Below are positions 62,176 through 64,000 of a stretch of DNA of 64,000 nt, piece by piece (within the stretch, counting starts at the first letter, position 1; the number at the start of each line of letters is the position of its first letter). The stretch is taken from assembly GCA_965276675.1 (NCBI GenBank), contig OZ255624.1:3100001-3164000 (forward strand), in the 5' to 3' direction. The stretch comes from G965276675 sp965276675 (GTDB taxonomy: Bacteria > Acidobacteriota > Terriglobia > Terriglobales > Acidobacteriaceae). The notes under the pieces were generated by a model, which saw only the letters and a program-made list of their open reading frames with translations, ran no database searches and had not been told where the DNA came from. The translations under genes and the position numbers were made by a program.

Positions 62176-62808
62176 CTACGGAACCTCGATCAGCTCCATC
62201 GTTCCATCCCGCTTGCGATGCAGCACATGGATGAGGTCTTCACCATTGCGAAAGACAAAGACATCCTTGTCGCGGAACTCTGCCTCCTTCACCGCCTGCT
62301 CCAGTGTCATCGGGCTCTCAGCCACGCAGTCCGCACACCGCAAGACATGCGGCTCTGCGATCAGCCTCTTCTCAGCCGGGGAGTGTACAACCACGGGAAC
62401 GGCCGCAGTCTTGCGTACCCCATTGCCGTTTGTGCGCTCATCCCCCGCCTTCCCGGCTCCATTGTGGTGAGCCCGCGCAAGTTCCGGCTCGGCAACCGAC
62501 TTATCTTCTTTCGGCTGCCGGGTCTGCGCGCGCCATTTCTCTTTTGAGCGCAAGGCCTGCGTCTCTGCCTTGGCCAGGGCATCGCGAAGCGCCGTCTCCA
62601 TGCTGGGCCACTCGCATAACGCGACGAGAGTATTGTGCTTACCGGTTACTGTCACTTCGGCGATCTGCCGGTACTTCTCCGCCGTCAGTACCACGTGGGC
62701 GCTGGCCGTCTCGCCGACGATCTTGCCGATCCTCGCGAGTCCTTCTTCGGCCAGCAGTTTCAAGGCCGGCGTGATAGCGACCTGTCTTCCGGTGTACTCC
62801 ACATTCAT
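62176..62808 (-). CDS. hpf: Ribosome hibernation-promoting factor, long form
   Basis: A 210-residue protein from ATG 62808, preceded by AAGGAGG. The N-terminal ribosome-binding domain (MNVEYTGRQVAITPALKLLAEE, given in part) covers about residues 1-95 and the C-terminal dimerisation domain about 155-208 (FRDKDVFVFRNGEDLIHVLHRK and GTMELIEVP). A charged linker separates them and contains a CADC pair in the C-terminal part. The long form can pair two 70S ribosomes into 100S dimers by itself. Position next to rpoN is typical. Confidence 0.9.
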   Translation of the reverse strand: MNVEYTGRQVAITPALKLLAEEGLARIGKIVGETASAHVVLTAEKYRQIAEVTVTGKHNTLVALCEWPSMETALRDALAKAETQALRSKEKWRAQTRQPKEDKSVAEPELARAHHNGAGKAGDERTNGNGVRKTAAVPVVVHSPAEKRLIAEPHVLRCADCVAESPMTLEQAVKEAEFRDKDVFVFRNGEDLIHVLHRKRDGTMELIEVP

Positions 62809-62863
62809 TCGGAGGTCCTCCTTGTAACCAAGATGCAACACACGCGTGAAGCGTACATCCGGC

Positions 62864-64000
62864 TCAGTTACGAATACGGCGCTGATGGGTGCTGGGAATG
62901 CGCAGATCCTCGCGGTACTTCGCCACGGTGCGTCGCGTCACCTCGATGCCCTGGTCCTGCAGCATGCTTGCGATCAGGTCATCGGTCAGCGGCTTCTTCG
63001 GATCTTCCTCGTCGATCAGCTTCTTTACCCGGCGCTTCAGCAGCATCAGCGGTGTGCTCGCGCCCTCCGGCCCGTTCACGCCCTCAGAGAAAAAGAAGCG
63101 CAGTTCGTAGACTCCCTGCGGTGTGTGTACGTACTTGTTCGAGACGGCCCGGCTTACTGTCGACGGATGCACGCCAATCTCCTCAGCAACGTCTTTGATC
63201 ATCATCGGCTTCAGTGACTCGACACCCGCGGCGAAGAACTCCGGCTGCCGTCGCACGATCGCCTCGCATGTGCGGAGAATCGTACTCTTCCGCTGCTCTA
63301 TGTTGCGAATCAACTGCAGCGCGGAGCGGTAACGTTCCTTCACGTACTCCCTGACCTCGCGCTCCGTCCCCTCCTGCTTAAGCAGCTTGCGGTAGCCCTG
63401 ATTCAGCCGCAGCGACGGCAGGTCTTCCTCATTCATCACCACCACGAACTCATCGCCACGTTTGACGATCGCCACGTCCGGCTCGATCAAGCGCGCGTCC
63501 GGGCGGTTGTACTTCTGGCCGGGCCGTGGATCGAGCGTACGGATCAGGTCCACTGCCAGCTGCACATGCGCCGCCTGTTTGCCAATCGCTCTGCACAGCT
63601 CGCCGAGATCCCGCTTTAGCAGCAGAGGCAGAGCCTGCTGCACGATCAGCGCAGCGCTCGCCAACACCTCCGCTCTCGCCGCCATCTCCGGATCGTAAGC
63701 AGAATCTCTGCCGGTATGTGGTCGACCGTTTGGCGCAGCAACGACCTTGTTCTCACTTCCATTCTCATCGATCCCCGCGGACGCCGTTGTTACGATCGCC
63801 GTTGTTAATGGAGAAGCGGCCTCGTCTGCAACAAACGTGTCCGGAGGCGCACACACACCTGCAAGTCCGAGCTCCGTCGCGAGCGCTTGGATCTGCGCCA
63901 GCAGACACTCCCGCAAATCCCGTGTCGCCACCCCACATGGGTCGAGCTTGCGCACGATCCGCACAGCCTCTTCCAGCAAGCGCATTGCTGCTTCGGGATG
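62864..64000 (-). CDS. rpoN: RNA polymerase sigma-54 factor, 5'-truncated by the window edge
   Basis: The frame is open to the last base, so the N-terminus is outside the window; about 378 residues are visible. The core-binding part LDPCGVATRDLRECLLAQI is followed by an unusual insertion of roughly 75 residues (about 45-120 of the visible part) rich in Ala, Thr and Ser. The DNA-binding half is complete: VAEEIGVHPSTVSRAVSNKY, TPQGVYELRFFFSEGV, and the RpoN box ARRTVAKYREDL-type motif, here RRTVAKYREDLRIPST. Sigma-54 directs activator-dependent transcription. It is followed by hpf 55 bases downstream. Confidence 0.93.
   Translation of the reverse strand, partial: HPEAAMRLLEEAVRIVRKLDPCGVATRDLRECLLAQIQALATELGLAGVCAPPDTFVADEAASPLTTAIVTTASAGIDENGSENKVVAAPNGRPHTGRDSAYDPEMAARAEVLASAALIVQQALPLLLKRDLGELCRAIGKQAAHVQLAVDLIRTLDPRPGQKYNRPDARLIEPDVAIVKRGDEFVVVMNEEDLPSLRLNQGYRKLLKQEGTEREVREYVKERYRSALQLIRNIEQRKSTILRTCEAIVRRQPEFFAAGVESLKPMMIKDVAEEIGVHPSTVSRAVSNKYVHTPQGVYELRFFFSEGVNGPEGASTPLMLLKRRVKKLIDEEDPKKPLTDDLIASMLQDQGIEVTRRTVAKYREDLRIPSTHQRRIRN

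Overview
The window is about 64 kb of GC-rich bacterial chromosome, most likely from an acidobacterium of the Terriglobia (subdivision 1, Acidobacteriaceae-like). I infer this from protein style, not from an rRNA: a VWFA-related protein of the acidobacterial type, MacB-like permeases without an adjacent ATPase, a phosphoglucose isomerase of the transaldolase-fusion type, an extended Hfq-like protein, and dispersed short repeats containing TGTCATCCC. LpxD and LpxL-like genes indicate an outer membrane. I found no rRNA, tRNA, CRISPR array, phage or insertion sequence.

Layout. 0-4.7 kb: end of an MpaB/DUF2236 oxygenase-like gene, then on the minus strand two MacB-type permeases, a 3-hydroxyacyl-CoA dehydrogenase-like Rossmann protein and a small protein. 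4.8-9.4 kb: convergent treY (maltooligosyltrehalose synthase) and malQ. 9.5-15.0 kb: ppiD-like foldase, a BON/proline-rich envelope protein and phosphoglucose isomerase. 15.3-18.2 kb: olsB-olsA-like acyltransferase pair and an aminotransferase. 18.3-25.4 kb: a Uma2 protein, then an ABC exporter whose stop overlaps the start of a 1522-residue cyclic beta-1,2-glucan synthase-like protein. 25.5-32.4 kb: glucosaminidase, cobalamin-binding radical SAM protein, metH, a small monooxygenase and nuoI. 32.6-44.8 kb: phosphoesterase, recO, ferredoxin, an hfq-suhB pair, a moaD-moaE fusion coupled to a VWA protein, DUF488, uppS, a zinc-ribbon XRE regulator, PAP2 phosphatase, a secreted Fn3 protein and DUF2231. 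45.0-52.3 kb: acyl-CoA carboxylase beta subunit, an lpxL-lpxD-NTPase operon, a SYLF protein, dcd coupled to a degenerate response regulator, and an HU/IHF gene. 52.4-64 kb: two housekeeping runs on the minus strand, msbA-like/yicC/gmk/rpoZ/coaBC/udg/priA and rpoN (cut by the window end)/hpf/rapZ.

How the genes fit together. Envelope construction is the common theme: ornithine-lipid-type acyltransferases, lipid A acyltransferases, undecaprenyl diphosphate synthase, an MsbA-like flippase, a periplasmic-facing foldase, and a glucan synthase with a coupled exporter. Carbon storage and osmoprotection are represented by treY and malQ. The most unusual points are: the glucan synthase ending before any phosphorylase domain; a heptanucleotide tandem repeat at the end of lpxD whose contraction by one unit would fuse it in frame to the next gene; a MoaD-MoaE fusion with an internal Gly-Gly-Ser at a MoaX-like position; a LuxR-type regulator that has lost its phosphorylation site; and two families of dispersed palindromic repeats, one with covarying hairpin arms.
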